DNA of 31,897 bases from a virus, in the IMG/VR virus record IMGVR_UViG_3300027749_000340, positions 1 to 31,897 of that record. The stretch is one strand, 5' to 3'. The notes beneath the pieces are model-generated. The model saw only the letters and a list, made by a program, of their open reading frames with translations. It was not told the DNA's origin and searched no databases. How positions within the stretch are numbered: position 1 is the first letter of the stretch; the number at the start of each line of letters is the position of its first letter. The translations under genes were made by a program, and so were the position numbers. Of the stretch, positions 22,451 through 29,561 are shown one piece after another.

Positions 22451-22971
22451 AGACCATCGGCTACATCATTTTGATTGAAGCAAAGGCAACGCAGGACAAA
22501 ACTTCGGAGACCATGTCTTACGGTTATCCGAATGAGACAGACTCAGAAATGTTACTGCGGCGCGGCAGAGCAACTTTGTTTGAAAGCTATGAAGAAACTG
22601 AACAAGCGTTGAAAGAAACATTGTTGGCGGCTACTGCACAAAATAGTAAATGGCCCGAAAAATTTATATACAAAATTGTTCCGGTAGAAGTCACTGCACC
22701 ACATTCCAAGTCGGAGCAAAAGCCGGTGGCGTGGATGGATGAGTACGGGGATGTTCTTTCCGCAAGTGTTGTTGACGGCAATGGTTTGCGTAACATTCCT
22801 CTCTACACCACCCCACCACCACAGCGCGAGTGGGTTGGGCTGACGGAGGAGGAAATTGACCGGCTGAACCATGTTCGTGTGGATGGTTGCAGTTGCAGTT
22901 TTTGCGAAATTGAGGGTTTAGAAGAATTTGCCAAAGCCATCGAAGCCAAGTTGAGGGATAAGAACACATGA
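22447..22971 (+). CDS. Hypothetical protein with phage C-terminal motif
   Basis: 174 residues from ATG 22447, coupled by ATGA. The first 80 residues look alpha/beta (MKTIGYIILIEAKATQDKTS). The middle PVAWMDEYGDVLSASVVDGN, then IPLYTTPPPQREWVGLTEEE is a modular tail found at the ends of many phage proteins of unknown role. The C-terminus has three close cysteines (GCSCSFCEIEG), a possible metal site. No function is assigned. Confidence 0.55.
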   Translation: MKTIGYIILIEAKATQDKTSETMSYGYPNETDSEMLLRRGRATLFESYEETEQALKETLLAATAQNSKWPEKFIYKIVPVEVTAPHSKSEQKPVAWMDEYGDVLSASVVDGNGLRNIPLYTTPPPQREWVGLTEEEIDRLNHVRVDGCSCSFCEIEGLEEFAKAIEAKLRDKNT

Positions 22972-23135
22972 ACAACTACGAAGATGACTTTATCCGCATC
23001 ATCAACAAGCCCGATCAATACAAGCCGGAAGTATGGACAAGAAAATTAAAACGGTTAAAGGTCGGAACATGGCTGTTTGGCTTGCTGCCTGTTTATGCGT
23101 ATGAGTTTACCGAGTGGGAGAAGAACGGATGCTAA
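22968..23135 (+). CDS. Small basic hypothetical protein
   Basis: 55 residues (MNNYEDDFIRIINKPDQYKP, then TRKLKRLKVGTWLFGLLPVY). It has a basic patch followed by a short hydrophobic stretch that could lie on the membrane. ATGA overlap upstream and a 7-base overlap downstream support it. Function unknown. Confidence 0.5.
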   Translation: MNNYEDDFIRIINKPDQYKPEVWTRKLKRLKVGTWLFGLLPVYAYEFTEWEKNGC

Positions 23136-23539
23136 TCAAATTACTTGAACCCGATCCGATCCTGTTTGATGACCCTGTGCGCCCAAAGATTAGCCCGCAG
23201 CGGAAACTTAGTTCCGGGCGTTATGTGTATATGTGGCTAGAAGGTGGAAAGATTGAAGCGGTCGCGTGTTTTGCATACCGATTCAGCATCCCAAAAACGG
23301 AGAGCGAATTATTGCGTGGTGACAAGCACGATGATTTGGGGTTGAAAGTTATTTTGTATTCGATATGGAGTTACAAGAAAGGTTGCGGGCAAAAACTTGT
23401 GCGATCTATCCTTGCAAGGTATCGGGAAGATAAAGTAATCACTATGTCGCCCAAGACTGACATGGCGCGAGACTTTCATCTACGCAACGGCGCAAAGGTG
23501 CTTCAAGTCAACAGAACAACGGTTAACTATGAATACTAA
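23129..23539 (+). CDS. GNAT-fold acetyltransferase-like protein
   Basis: 136 residues from ATG 23129 (GGGAG upstream). The acetyl-CoA-binding pattern is visible: strand LKVILYSIWSY, then pyrophosphate-loop-like KKGCGQKLVRSILARYRE. The last part is VITMSPKTDMARDFHLRNGA, then LQVNRTTVNYEY, typical of GNAT C-terminal strands. Related proteins are frequent in marine and freshwater phages and their substrates are unknown. It overlaps the NinB gene by 11 bases. Confidence 0.68.
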   Translation: MLIKLLEPDPILFDDPVRPKISPQRKLSSGRYVYMWLEGGKIEAVACFAYRFSIPKTESELLRGDKHDDLGLKVILYSIWSYKKGCGQKLVRSILARYREDKVITMSPKTDMARDFHLRNGAKVLQVNRTTVNYEY

Positions 23540-23831
23540 GCGCACCGTTGAACAAAACGCGGCGCAATGGCGAATCCTCAAGGCTTGGTCAAAACAGAAA
23601 GAATGGCTGATAAACGGTCAAAAGACGTTCCTGCACGAAAACGACTGGAAGGACATACTCACAGCTACTTACGAGGGCGAAGTCGCGCCTAGACTCGCTC
23701 CGGGGCTTTATGGGGGCATCGTGATGCTAGGCAGACGAACTAGCGAATACGAACGAGAAAAGTTTAGTGAATGGCTAGACTGGCTCAATCATGCTTCGGT
23801 CGCGTTAGGGGTAGACGTTGACAAAACTTGA
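23529..23831 (+). CDS. ninB: NinB-family recombination protein
   Basis: 100 residues. It follows the lambda NinB/Orf pattern: RTVEQNAAQWRILKAWSKQK, then WLINGQKTFLHENDWKDILT, then VAPRLAPGLYGGIVMLGRRT, and a helical end. NinB is a RecFOR-like mediator that binds single-stranded DNA and SSB and helps phage recombination. In lambda and P22 it belongs to the nin region, as here beside other recombination genes. ATG 23529 lies inside the GNAT gene, so translation is probably coupled. Confidence 0.85.
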   Translation: MNTKRTVEQNAAQWRILKAWSKQKEWLINGQKTFLHENDWKDILTATYEGEVAPRLAPGLYGGIVMLGRRTSEYEREKFSEWLDWLNHASVALGVDVDKT

Positions 23832-24102
23832 GCAAGAGTGGCACGCCAAGGTGAGGGATTTGGGCTGTATTGTTTGCCGATTGTTTCACGGGGAACATTC
23901 CGACGGCGATATCCATCACGTCCTGAGTGGCAGCAAACGGGCGGGTGAAATGTTTGTGATATGCCTGTGTCCCACTCATCATCGCAGCGGTCGCAACAAT
24001 CCCGAGTATGTGAGCAGGCATCCGTGGCGGCGTGAGTTTGAGAAGCGTTACGGGACAGAGCAAGAATTGTTACATAAGACGAAAGATTTGTTGAATGCGT
24101 AG
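23818..24102 (+). CDS. Ref-like RecA-dependent nuclease (HNH type)
   Basis: 94 residues from TTG 23818, supported by AGGGG six bases before; no ATG occurs before residue 45. The sequence shows GCIVCRL, then DIHHVLSGSKRAGEMFVICL, then CPTHHRSG and YGTEQELL, the pattern of phage P1 Ref. Cys and His ligands (CxxC, HH, CPTHH) form the zinc/HNH core. Ref cuts within RecA-made D-loops and raises recombination. It overlaps NinB by 14 bases and the next gene by 8. Confidence 0.85.
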   Translation: MTKLEQEWHAKVRDLGCIVCRLFHGEHSDGDIHHVLSGSKRAGEMFVICLCPTHHRSGRNNPEYVSRHPWRREFEKRYGTEQELLHKTKDLLNA

Positions 24103-24418
24103 AGCAGCGAAAGTCGATAGTAACCATTCCCTGATCGTCGAGCATTTCCGGGCGCGAGGTTGTTCTGTTCTGTCCCTAGCCGCGATGGGACGGGGTGTGC
24201 CTGATCTGTTAGTGGCAAAGCAAGGTGTCACTTGGTTGGTCGAGGTCAAGCAACCCAAAGGGAAACAAAATTTGTTACAGGAAGATTGGGCAGAGAAGTG
24301 GACGGGCTGCTGGTCTGTGGTGAGGGATGAAGCCGGGGTAGAAAATCTAGTGCTAGTCATGCAGAATCAAGCTGCTAGAATGGCTGAGACAGATTTAAAG
24401 TTTTCTGCTAGTGTGTAG
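24095..24418 (+). CDS. VRR-NUC-type nuclease
   Basis: 107 residues. It begins with a helix (NHSLIVEHFRARGCSVLSLA), then GRGVPDLLVAKQGVTWLVEV plus KQPKG. The PDLLV aspartate and the EVK pair form a PD-(D/E)xK catalytic centre typical of stand-alone VRR-NUC proteins. The C-terminal strands follow the short phage form. It would act on branched or flap DNA during recombination or packaging, perhaps as a Holliday-junction resolvase. It is the last gene before the early terminator. Confidence 0.78.
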   Translation: MRRAAKVDSNHSLIVEHFRARGCSVLSLAAMGRGVPDLLVAKQGVTWLVEVKQPKGKQNLLQEDWAEKWTGCWSVVRDEAGVENLVLVMQNQAARMAETDLKFSASV

Positions 24419-24423
24419 CCTGT

Positions 24424-24492
24424 ACCGCCTCCCCTCCTTCGGGCGGTCTATCGAGGTTGGTGTCACAGGCGCTATTCTGCCTCGATTTTTTT
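24424..24492 (+). terminator. Two-hairpin terminator closing the early operon
   Basis: First hairpin: ACCGCC (24424-24429) with GGCGGT (24442-24447), with the CU-rich loop TCCCCTCCTTCG. Second: ATCGAGG (24450-24456) with CCTCGAT (24480-24486), a 23-base loop and the U-tract to 24492. GCCTGT (24418-24423) can also pair with ACAGGC (24465-24470) in the second loop, a possible competing fold. It ends transcription between the nuclease gene and the gene at 24502. Confidence 0.7.
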
Positions 24493-24501
24493 GGGTGAGT
24501 T

Positions 24502-24867
24502 ATGGATAAAGATGTCGCTGATTTCGTCTTAGTCCTCCTGCACAGCGGGACGAACGCCCATCTCATGCACCTTGCCGCAGAAGGGCCGGGTAGCTATGCC
24601 AAGCACGTCGCACTTGGCGAATACTACAAAGAGATCATCGAAACCACCGACCAGTTTGCCGAGGCGTATCAGGGCAAGTATGGTCGCATCAAAGGCTACG
24701 GCGAGGACTATCACGTAGCGACAGATGCTATGCAGTACATGACTGCTATGAAAGACTTTGTGGGCGAGGCCCGAGAGTTGTTGCCGCAAGATAGTGAACT
24801 TCAGAACATCGTTGACGAAATAGCTGATCTTATCAATACCACGTTGTATAAACTCACTCTGTCATAG
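24502..24867 (+). CDS. Helical DUF5856-like phage protein
   Basis: 121 residues. The sequence VLVLLHSGTNAHLMHLAAEG, then YAKHVALGEYYKEIIETTDQ, then AEAYQGKYGRIKGYGEDYHV matches a family common in T4-like and environmental phages. The His and Glu positions on helices are suggestive of a ferritin/Dps-like four-helix bundle, but this is not proven. The leader is GGGTGAG. It is the first gene of the rightward late block after the early terminator. Function unknown; DNA protection or metal handling is possible. Confidence 0.62.
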   Translation: MDKDVADFVLVLLHSGTNAHLMHLAAEGPGSYAKHVALGEYYKEIIETTDQFAEAYQGKYGRIKGYGEDYHVATDAMQYMTAMKDFVGEARELLPQDSELQNIVDEIADLINTTLYKLTLS

Positions 24868-24876
24868 GAGAATCAC

Positions 24877-25071
24877 ATGAAATACGGAACTTCCGCAAAA
24901 GCACCCGCTGGCGTTGCTAAAGCTGACGCAAGTGGCGAACAGAAAGAACCGATGCGTGGCGGTGTAGGAATGGGCAAAAAAGACATGACCGGCGCAGACA
25001 AGACTTATGACACTGGTCGTACTGCTGGCGTTTGCTACACGCACGAGCGCACCGAATACAAACAGAAGTAA
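24877..25071 (+). CDS. Small basic, Gly-rich hypothetical protein
   Basis: 64 residues (MKYGTSAKAPAGVAKADASG ... GGVGMGKKDMTGADKTYDTG) with low complexity and no predicted fold. RBS GGAG lies upstream of ATG 24877. Short basic, probably disordered proteins of this type are common in phage late regions. It is followed by a long hairpin at 25074-25107. Confidence 0.55.
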   Translation: MKYGTSAKAPAGVAKADASGEQKEPMRGGVGMGKKDMTGADKTYDTGRTAGVCYTHERTEYKQK

Positions 25072-25073
25072 GC

Positions 25074-25107
25074 GAATCCCTGAGACTCTGAACAGTCTCA
25101 GAGATTC
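25074..25107 (+). other. Long RNA hairpin between genes
   Basis: GAATCCCTGAGACT (25074-25087) pairs with AGTCTCAGAGATTC (25094-25107): 13 of 14 pairs, with one C-A mismatch and the loop CTGAAC. No U-tract follows (TAACCACA), so it is not a standard terminator. It may be an RNase III processing or mRNA-stability site. Confidence 0.6.
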
Positions 25108-25131
25108 TAACCACACAATGAAGGAGCATTG

Positions 25132-25323
25132 ATGGCTGTATACAACTGTAGCACCTGCACGTACTTTTTGTCAGGCAATGAGGTGATGGGGCAATGCCGC
25201 CGTTTTCCTCAAAGTTACAACAAGCACCGCGTAGAGTGGTGTGGCGAATGGTGGGGGCAGGAAGAAAAGCGCAAGCCGGGTCGCCCGCGTAAGGTCGAGC
25301 CTGTATTAGAGGTGGTCGTATGA
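25132..25323 (+). CDS. Zinc-ribbon protein with C-terminal AT-hook
   Basis: 63 residues from ATG 25132 (RBS AAGGAG). The N-terminal half has CSTCTYFLSGNEVMGQCRRF, then WCGEWW, so four cysteines in CxxC-x13-C-x14-C spacing that could bind zinc. The C-terminal half contains KRKPGRPRKVEP, whose GRPRK core is an AT-hook for the minor groove of AT-rich DNA. A small DNA-binding protein is likely. It overlaps the GroES ATG by 4 bases. Confidence 0.62.
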   Translation: MAVYNCSTCTYFLSGNEVMGQCRRFPQSYNKHRVEWCGEWWGQEEKRKPGRPRKVEPVLEVVV

Positions 25324-25625
25324 ACTTCCGACCGCTGCAAGACAAGATTCTAGTATTGCCTGAAGCACGCATTAAGTCAGATGTGATTCAGGTAATGGAT
25401 AACGAAGCCGACAGCCGTGGAGTAGTGGTGGCTGTTGGTGATGGGCAAAAGTACGATAACGGCAAGCAAGACCCGATGCCGTTAAAGGTGGGCGACAAGG
25501 TGTTTTTTGGCACGTATGGCAAATCTAGTGCCGACGATTACCTGCGTTACTCAGAGTATTTTGAAGATGACGTGCGATACCTTTTGATGTCTTGGAAGGA
25601 TGTCGCGTTTGTAGAAGAAACTTAA
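25320..25625 (+). CDS. Phage GroES-like co-chaperonin
   Basis: 101 residues with Cpn10 order: NFRPLQDKILVLPEARIKSD at the start, then RGVVVAVGDGQKYDNGKQDP, then LKVGDKVFFGTYGKSSADDY, then the terminal strand RYLLMSWKDVAFVEE. Residues about 18-33 correspond to the GroEL-binding mobile loop but differ from host-type sequence (ARIKSDVIQVMDNEAD). T4 gp31 is a precedent for a phage co-chaperonin. It lies in the late block that wraps round to the coat gene, so helping coat folding with host GroEL is the likely job. Confidence 0.85.
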   Translation: MNFRPLQDKILVLPEARIKSDVIQVMDNEADSRGVVVAVGDGQKYDNGKQDPMPLKVGDKVFFGTYGKSSADDYLRYSEYFEDDVRYLLMSWKDVAFVEET

Positions 25626-25639
25626 CGAAAGGAATTAAA

Positions 25640-26056
25640 ATGAGCAATTCCGTCGCAACTGGTGTGGCTTACCAAGACCCCGAATTTACGACCTGCTATG
25701 CCTCGGCAGAGATTGGTTATTCTACTGCTGGACAGGGCGCGGTTACTCAGGCAACCGACAAAAGCACTGGTGTGACTTTGAACAAGTCTGCCGGTCGCAT
25801 CACGATGAACAACGCTGCGCTGGCTGGTGCTACCGCTGTGTCGTTCATTCTGACCAATAGCCTCATTTCCGCTAACGACACTATAATCGTTTGCGTTTCT
25901 AGTAACACAACTGGTAGCGCTTTGGGTGCTTACACTACTTACGTTTCGTATCTAGCTGCTGGTTCGGCTCTGATTACGCTGCGTAACCTGACCGCCTCGA
26001 CTTCATACAGCGAAGCAGTCATCATCAATTTTGCAATCATTCACGGCGCAAGCTAA
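25640..26056 (+). CDS. Virion-type beta protein (decoration or fibre-related)
   Basis: 138 residues from ATG 25640 (AAAGGAATTAAA leader; the frame upstream to 25592 lies inside GroES). The conserved segment [20 protein letters not shown], then [20 protein letters not shown], then [20 protein letters not shown] is found in small structural proteins of many phages. Alternating beta pattern, no TM. A capsid decoration role is inferred from composition and its late-block position. Confidence 0.6.
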   Translation: MSNSVATGVAYQDPEFTTCYASAEIGYSTAGQGAVTQATDKSTGVTLNKSAGRITMNNAALAGATAVSFILTNSLISANDTIIVCVSSNTTGSALGAYTTYVSYLAAGSALITLRNLTASTSYSEAVIINFAIIHGAS

Positions 26057-26184
26057 TGTTGAAAAAGTCCACTAGCAAGGCTGCTTTGCAGAAAAACATC
26101 AAGACGGAGATTGCCGCTGGCAAGCCGCCCAAGCAGGCGGTAGCGATTGCTTACTCCGTCAAGAAGGCGGCAAAGAAAAAATGA
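26056..26184 (+). CDS. Tiny Lys-rich protein
   Basis: 42 residues ([20 protein letters not shown], then [18 protein letters not shown]). The [16 protein letters not shown]-type motif recurs in small phage proteins of unknown role. ATG overlaps the previous stop and TGA overlaps the next ATG, which supports it. High Lys content suggests nucleic-acid contact. Confidence 0.62.
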   Translation: MLKKSTSKAALQKNIKTEIAAGKPPKQAVAIAYSVKKAAKKK

Positions 26185-26471
26185 CTGCTGCGTGGACTAA
26201 GAAAGCTGGCAAAAACCCTGCTGGCGGGCTGAATGAAAAGGGGCGGGCAAGCTACCACGCTGAGACTGGGGGGACGTTGAAACCTCCCGTTAAGGCTGGA
26301 GACAACCCGCGCAGAGCGTCTTTCCTTGCAAGGATGGGCAATATGCCCGGCCCGATGGAAAAGCAGGGCAAGCCGACACGATTGGCGCTGGCTCTGACTG
26401 CATGGGGCGCGTCAAGTAAAGAAGATGCCAAGGCTAAAGCTAAAGCCATCTCGAAACGTAATAAAACTTAA
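26181..26471 (+). CDS. DUF6321-like small basic phage protein
   Basis: 96 residues. The sequence [20 protein letters not shown], then [20 protein letters not shown], then [20 protein letters not shown] is a well-conserved phage signature, usually annotated DUF6321. It is basic and probably binds DNA. It is coupled by ATGA to the tiny Lys-rich gene, a pairing also common elsewhere. Its place before terminase suggests a packaging or virion role, not established. Confidence 0.7.
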   Translation: MTAAWTKKAGKNPAGGLNEKGRASYHAETGGTLKPPVKAGDNPRRASFLARMGNMPGPMEKQGKPTRLALALTAWGASSKEDAKAKAKAISKRNKT

Positions 26472-26473
26472 TC

Positions 26474-27958
26474 ATGCCAAGAATTGCTGATGCTTTAAGT
26501 CCGAGACAGTACGAAGGCACGCCGGTGTCGGAGATGGCAACGGCAGCGCCGCCGACTTATGCACAGCAGGCAGCAAGGATACCGGGGCGCGTCATGGATG
26601 CGCTTCGGGCATTGGGCGCAGGGCAGACTTACGGCACTGCCGAGCCGACAAATTCAATCTCAGACTTAGCCCGAGTTAGGTTAGGGCGTGGGTCGGTCTT
26701 TGGCGTGCCCGAAGATGTGCAGCAAAGAAATGTTGATAGGGCGATGGAAGCCGCATCGTTAGCTGCGCCGATAAAACGCGCATTCAGTGCGCCGCAAGAT
26801 GCTGCATTGCGCCTAGCCCAAGAACGGGGAGCGTTGCCTGTAGAGCAAGGTGGCCTAGGATTGCCGCTTAACAACACGTCAGAGCAACGAGCAGCGGCGA
26901 TGGGTGCGGTTGACTGGCTGCATGGAACGGAAAGGCTGGATCGGCTGTTAGCAAAAAAGAATTTAGACCCGCGCAAAGCTACGTCCGGGCCTATGCCTTA
27001 TGGCACAAATTCACCGGAACTTGCATCAAAATACGCAACGAGCAAAGCCGATACATCATTGTCGGCTATGGACACGGGCGAAATGGCTAACTATTTTCAA
27101 GTTTTCCCGCAAGCAATGGGACAACGTGGAAGTGTGCCGCGATCTGTAGAAAGCGTGTGGCATTTATTGCCGCAAGATAAAAAAACCGAAATTCTTGATA
27201 AAGCTAAACGTGTTGGTTATCAAAACTTTGACCAAGCTGAAGGGCCATTGACTCTGCACCCGCCGGGAGTTAACGCTATGAATGTGGGCGAAGATACGTG
27301 GAATCACTATCTCAACAGAGAATCTAAAGGCAACCCATTAGCGGCTTTGAAACAAATATGGGCAGAATCGGGCACGCTTTACAATCAAGAAGAAAAATTA
27401 GCTGATATTTACAAATTGGCTGGTTTTCCTTATGAAATTAGCCAAACAAACGCGCCTTGGAGTTCTGCCAAAGGTGTAATGCTAGGTAAGGCAATGATTT
27501 CCAACCCGTTGACTACAACCAACGTAGCTGAACTACAAGACAAAGTTGTGCCGTTTTTGAAGGAACAATTCAAGAACGACAGGAGCAGAACAAAAGCCTA
27601 TGGCGCAGATCAATGGGACAAAAACACCCGATACACGCCTAAAGAATGGGTTAAGACGTTAGAGGATGATCTAGCCGCAGGTAACAATTCTTACGTGTGG
27701 ACTTCAATTCCTGACAAAGTTACCGAAGCGCTAAAAAAGATTGGTTACAACGGCATCATAGATAAAAGCGGAAAAGGTGGTAGCGGCACACCGCAAGATG
27801 TAATTATTCCGTTTGTACCGGAACAGGTACGCTCCCGATTTGCCGCCTTTGACCCGTTCCGTAGAAACGCCGCAATAGCCGCAGCAATGGGCGTAGCAGC
27901 ACCTGATTTATTGGCTCAAGAGCGCACAAAAATCAAAAATTTAGCCAAAACTAAGTGA
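26474..27958 (+). CDS. ADP-ribosyltransferase-like polyvalent phage protein
   Basis: 494 residues. Residues 1-145 are low-complexity helical. WLHGTERLDRLL (148-159) then PYGTNSPELASKYATS (175-190) resemble the H and Y/S motifs of ART-fold enzymes, where LHGT and a SPxxAxxYA helix line the NAD pocket. Later GVMLGKAMISNPLT (334-347), and GYNGIIDKS (424-432) followed by VIIPFVPEQVRSRFAAFDPF (443-462), match the last strands of polyvalent-protein ARTs. The C-terminus is Ala-rich helical. It lies directly upstream of terminase, where virion-carried proteins are common, so it may be an injected effector. The catalytic glutamate is not confidently placed. Confidence 0.55.
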   Translation: MPRIADALSPRQYEGTPVSEMATAAPPTYAQQAARIPGRVMDALRALGAGQTYGTAEPTNSISDLARVRLGRGSVFGVPEDVQQRNVDRAMEAASLAAPIKRAFSAPQDAALRLAQERGALPVEQGGLGLPLNNTSEQRAAAMGAVDWLHGTERLDRLLAKKNLDPRKATSGPMPYGTNSPELASKYATSKADTSLSAMDTGEMANYFQVFPQAMGQRGSVPRSVESVWHLLPQDKKTEILDKAKRVGYQNFDQAEGPLTLHPPGVNAMNVGEDTWNHYLNRESKGNPLAALKQIWAESGTLYNQEEKLADIYKLAGFPYEISQTNAPWSSAKGVMLGKAMISNPLTTTNVAELQDKVVPFLKEQFKNDRSRTKAYGADQWDKNTRYTPKEWVKTLEDDLAAGNNSYVWTSIPDKVTEALKKIGYNGIIDKSGKGGSGTPQDVIIPFVPEQVRSRFAAFDPFRRNAAIAAAMGVAAPDLLAQERTKIKNLAKTK

Positions 27959-27994
27959 CGATTATTGTCAACAAAACTTAATTAGATCAAGACT

Positions 27995-28273
27995 ATGGAA
28001 ATTGAGACAAAGGGACGTGGAGCGCCACTAGGCAATCAAAATGCTGCAAGGCAGAGATTGTTCTACGACAAGCTGCGAAAAATCCTTATCCAAGAACCGC
28101 ATAGATTGCATTCCATCGCTGAAAAGCTGATTTCCGAAGCTGAAAACGGTGAATCTTGGGCGATTAAGGAGATCATCGACCGAGTGGACGGCAAGGCTCT
28201 GCAAGCGCTGGAGAATGCCGACGGCTCGCCTCTGTTGTCCGGCATCGTGGTTACGTTCGTTAAGCCCGAATGA
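27995..28273 (+). CDS. Terminase small subunit-like protein
   Basis: 92 residues. GRGAPLGNQNAARQRLFYDK then RLHSIAEKLISEAENGESWA, IKEIIDRVDGKAL follows small phage proteins that precede PBSX-type large terminases. The N-terminal GxGxPxGNQNA motif is basic and flexible; the rest forms a helical pair. It would recognise the packaging site. Its TGA overlaps the large-subunit ATG (ATGA). A clear classic helix-turn-helix is not visible. Confidence 0.7.
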   Translation: MEIETKGRGAPLGNQNAARQRLFYDKLRKILIQEPHRLHSIAEKLISEAENGESWAIKEIIDRVDGKALQALENADGSPLLSGIVVTFVKPE

Positions 28274-29553
28274 CGGATGTCGCTGAAGCGATAAGCAAGG
28301 CACAGTTTCCGGCAAAGCTGGAATGCTTGTTTAAGCCGGAAAAGGCTCGTTATCGAATTTTATATGGCGGGCGAGGCGGTGCTAAGAGTTGGGGCATTGC
28401 TAGGGCGCTGCTGATCCTTGGCGCGAGGAAGCCGCTGCGTATCCTGTGTGCCCGTGAGTTTCAGACCAGCTTGAAGGATTCAGTCCACAAGCTGCTGTGC
28501 GATCAGATTGAGAGCCTTGGCCTCATGGGGTTTTACGAGATCACCCAAGCCAGTATCCGGGCACAGAACGGCACAGAGTTCTTCTTCAGCGGCCTAAAGA
28601 ACAATGTAACAAACATTAAGTCGTTCGAGGGCGTAGATATCTGCTGGGTTGAGGAAGCTGCGAACGTAAGCAAACTTTCGTGGAACGTCCTGATCCCGAC
28701 CATCCGCAAGGAAGGCTCGGAGATATGGATCAGCTTCAACCCGGAACTAGAGACAGACGAGACTTATCAGCGCTTTGTAGTCAAGCCGCCGAACGACTCG
28801 ATAGTCACAAAAGTTAACTGGAGCGATAACCCTTGGTTTCCTGAAACGCTGAACCTTGAGCGCGAATCCCTCAAGAACCGGGACACGGATTCCTATAACA
28901 CCGTGTGGGAAGGTGTTTGCAGGCAGACGGTAGACGGAGCGATCTTTGCCCGCGAGATGCAGATGGCTGAACTTCAGCAGCGGATCACAAATGTTGTTTA
29001 CGATCCCGCCAAGCCTGTTCATGCGGTGTTTGATCTTGGCTGGTCAGATAGCACCGCGATATGGTTCTTGCAGTACGTTGGCATGGAAACCCGTCTGCTA
29101 CGGTACTTTGAGGATAGTCAGCAAACCATTAGCTACTACCTGTCCAAGATGCAAACCTTCGGCTACGTGTACGACACGCTGTGGCTACCGCACGACGCTG
29201 AAAACAAAACTTTAGCCGCCAATGGTAAGAGCATTGAGGAAATTGTCAGGGGCGCAGGGTACAAGACACAAATCTTACCGCGTGTGCCCATCGTGGACAG
29301 CATCAACGCTGCCCGGACGATCTTCCCTGCCTGTTGGTTTGACCGCGAAAACACCAAGGAAGGCATTGACTGCTTGCGGCACTACCGCTACGAAGTCGAT
29401 CCCAACACCGGGCAGTTTAGTAAACAACCGTTACACGATCACTACTCACACGGCGCGGATGCCTTTAGATACATCGCGTTGATGGTCAAAGAGCCACGCC
29501 GCGCAAAGCCGCAGCAAAATACCTTTGTTGTAGGCGCGAACTGGATGGGATAG
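28270..29553 (+). CDS. Terminase large subunit, PBSX/Terminase_3 family
   Basis: 427 residues. The ATPase domain has Walker A GGRGGAKSWG (33-42), Walker B VDICWVEEA (122-130) and the coupling segment ISFNPE (154-159). The RNase H-like nuclease has Asp at FDLGWSD (254-260), LPHDAEN (306-312) and SHGADAFRY (393-401). It pumps and cuts concatemeric DNA at the portal. It starts at ATG 28270 overlapping the small-subunit stop and is followed 8 bases later by the portal gene. Confidence 0.94.
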   Translation: MTDVAEAISKAQFPAKLECLFKPEKARYRILYGGRGGAKSWGIARALLILGARKPLRILCAREFQTSLKDSVHKLLCDQIESLGLMGFYEITQASIRAQNGTEFFFSGLKNNVTNIKSFEGVDICWVEEAANVSKLSWNVLIPTIRKEGSEIWISFNPELETDETYQRFVVKPPNDSIVTKVNWSDNPWFPETLNLERESLKNRDTDSYNTVWEGVCRQTVDGAIFAREMQMAELQQRITNVVYDPAKPVHAVFDLGWSDSTAIWFLQYVGMETRLLRYFEDSQQTISYYLSKMQTFGYVYDTLWLPHDAENKTLAANGKSIEEIVRGAGYKTQILPRVPIVDSINAARTIFPACWFDRENTKEGIDCLRHYRYEVDPNTGQFSKQPLHDHYSHGADAFRYIALMVKEPRRAKPQQNTFVVGANWMG

Positions 29554-29561
29554 ACTAAGCC

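Noticed and set aside
24917-25372. 151-residue antisense frame over the 25 kb genes
   Set aside because: Covers three well-supported rightward genes; Cys/Arg-rich composition without a motif.
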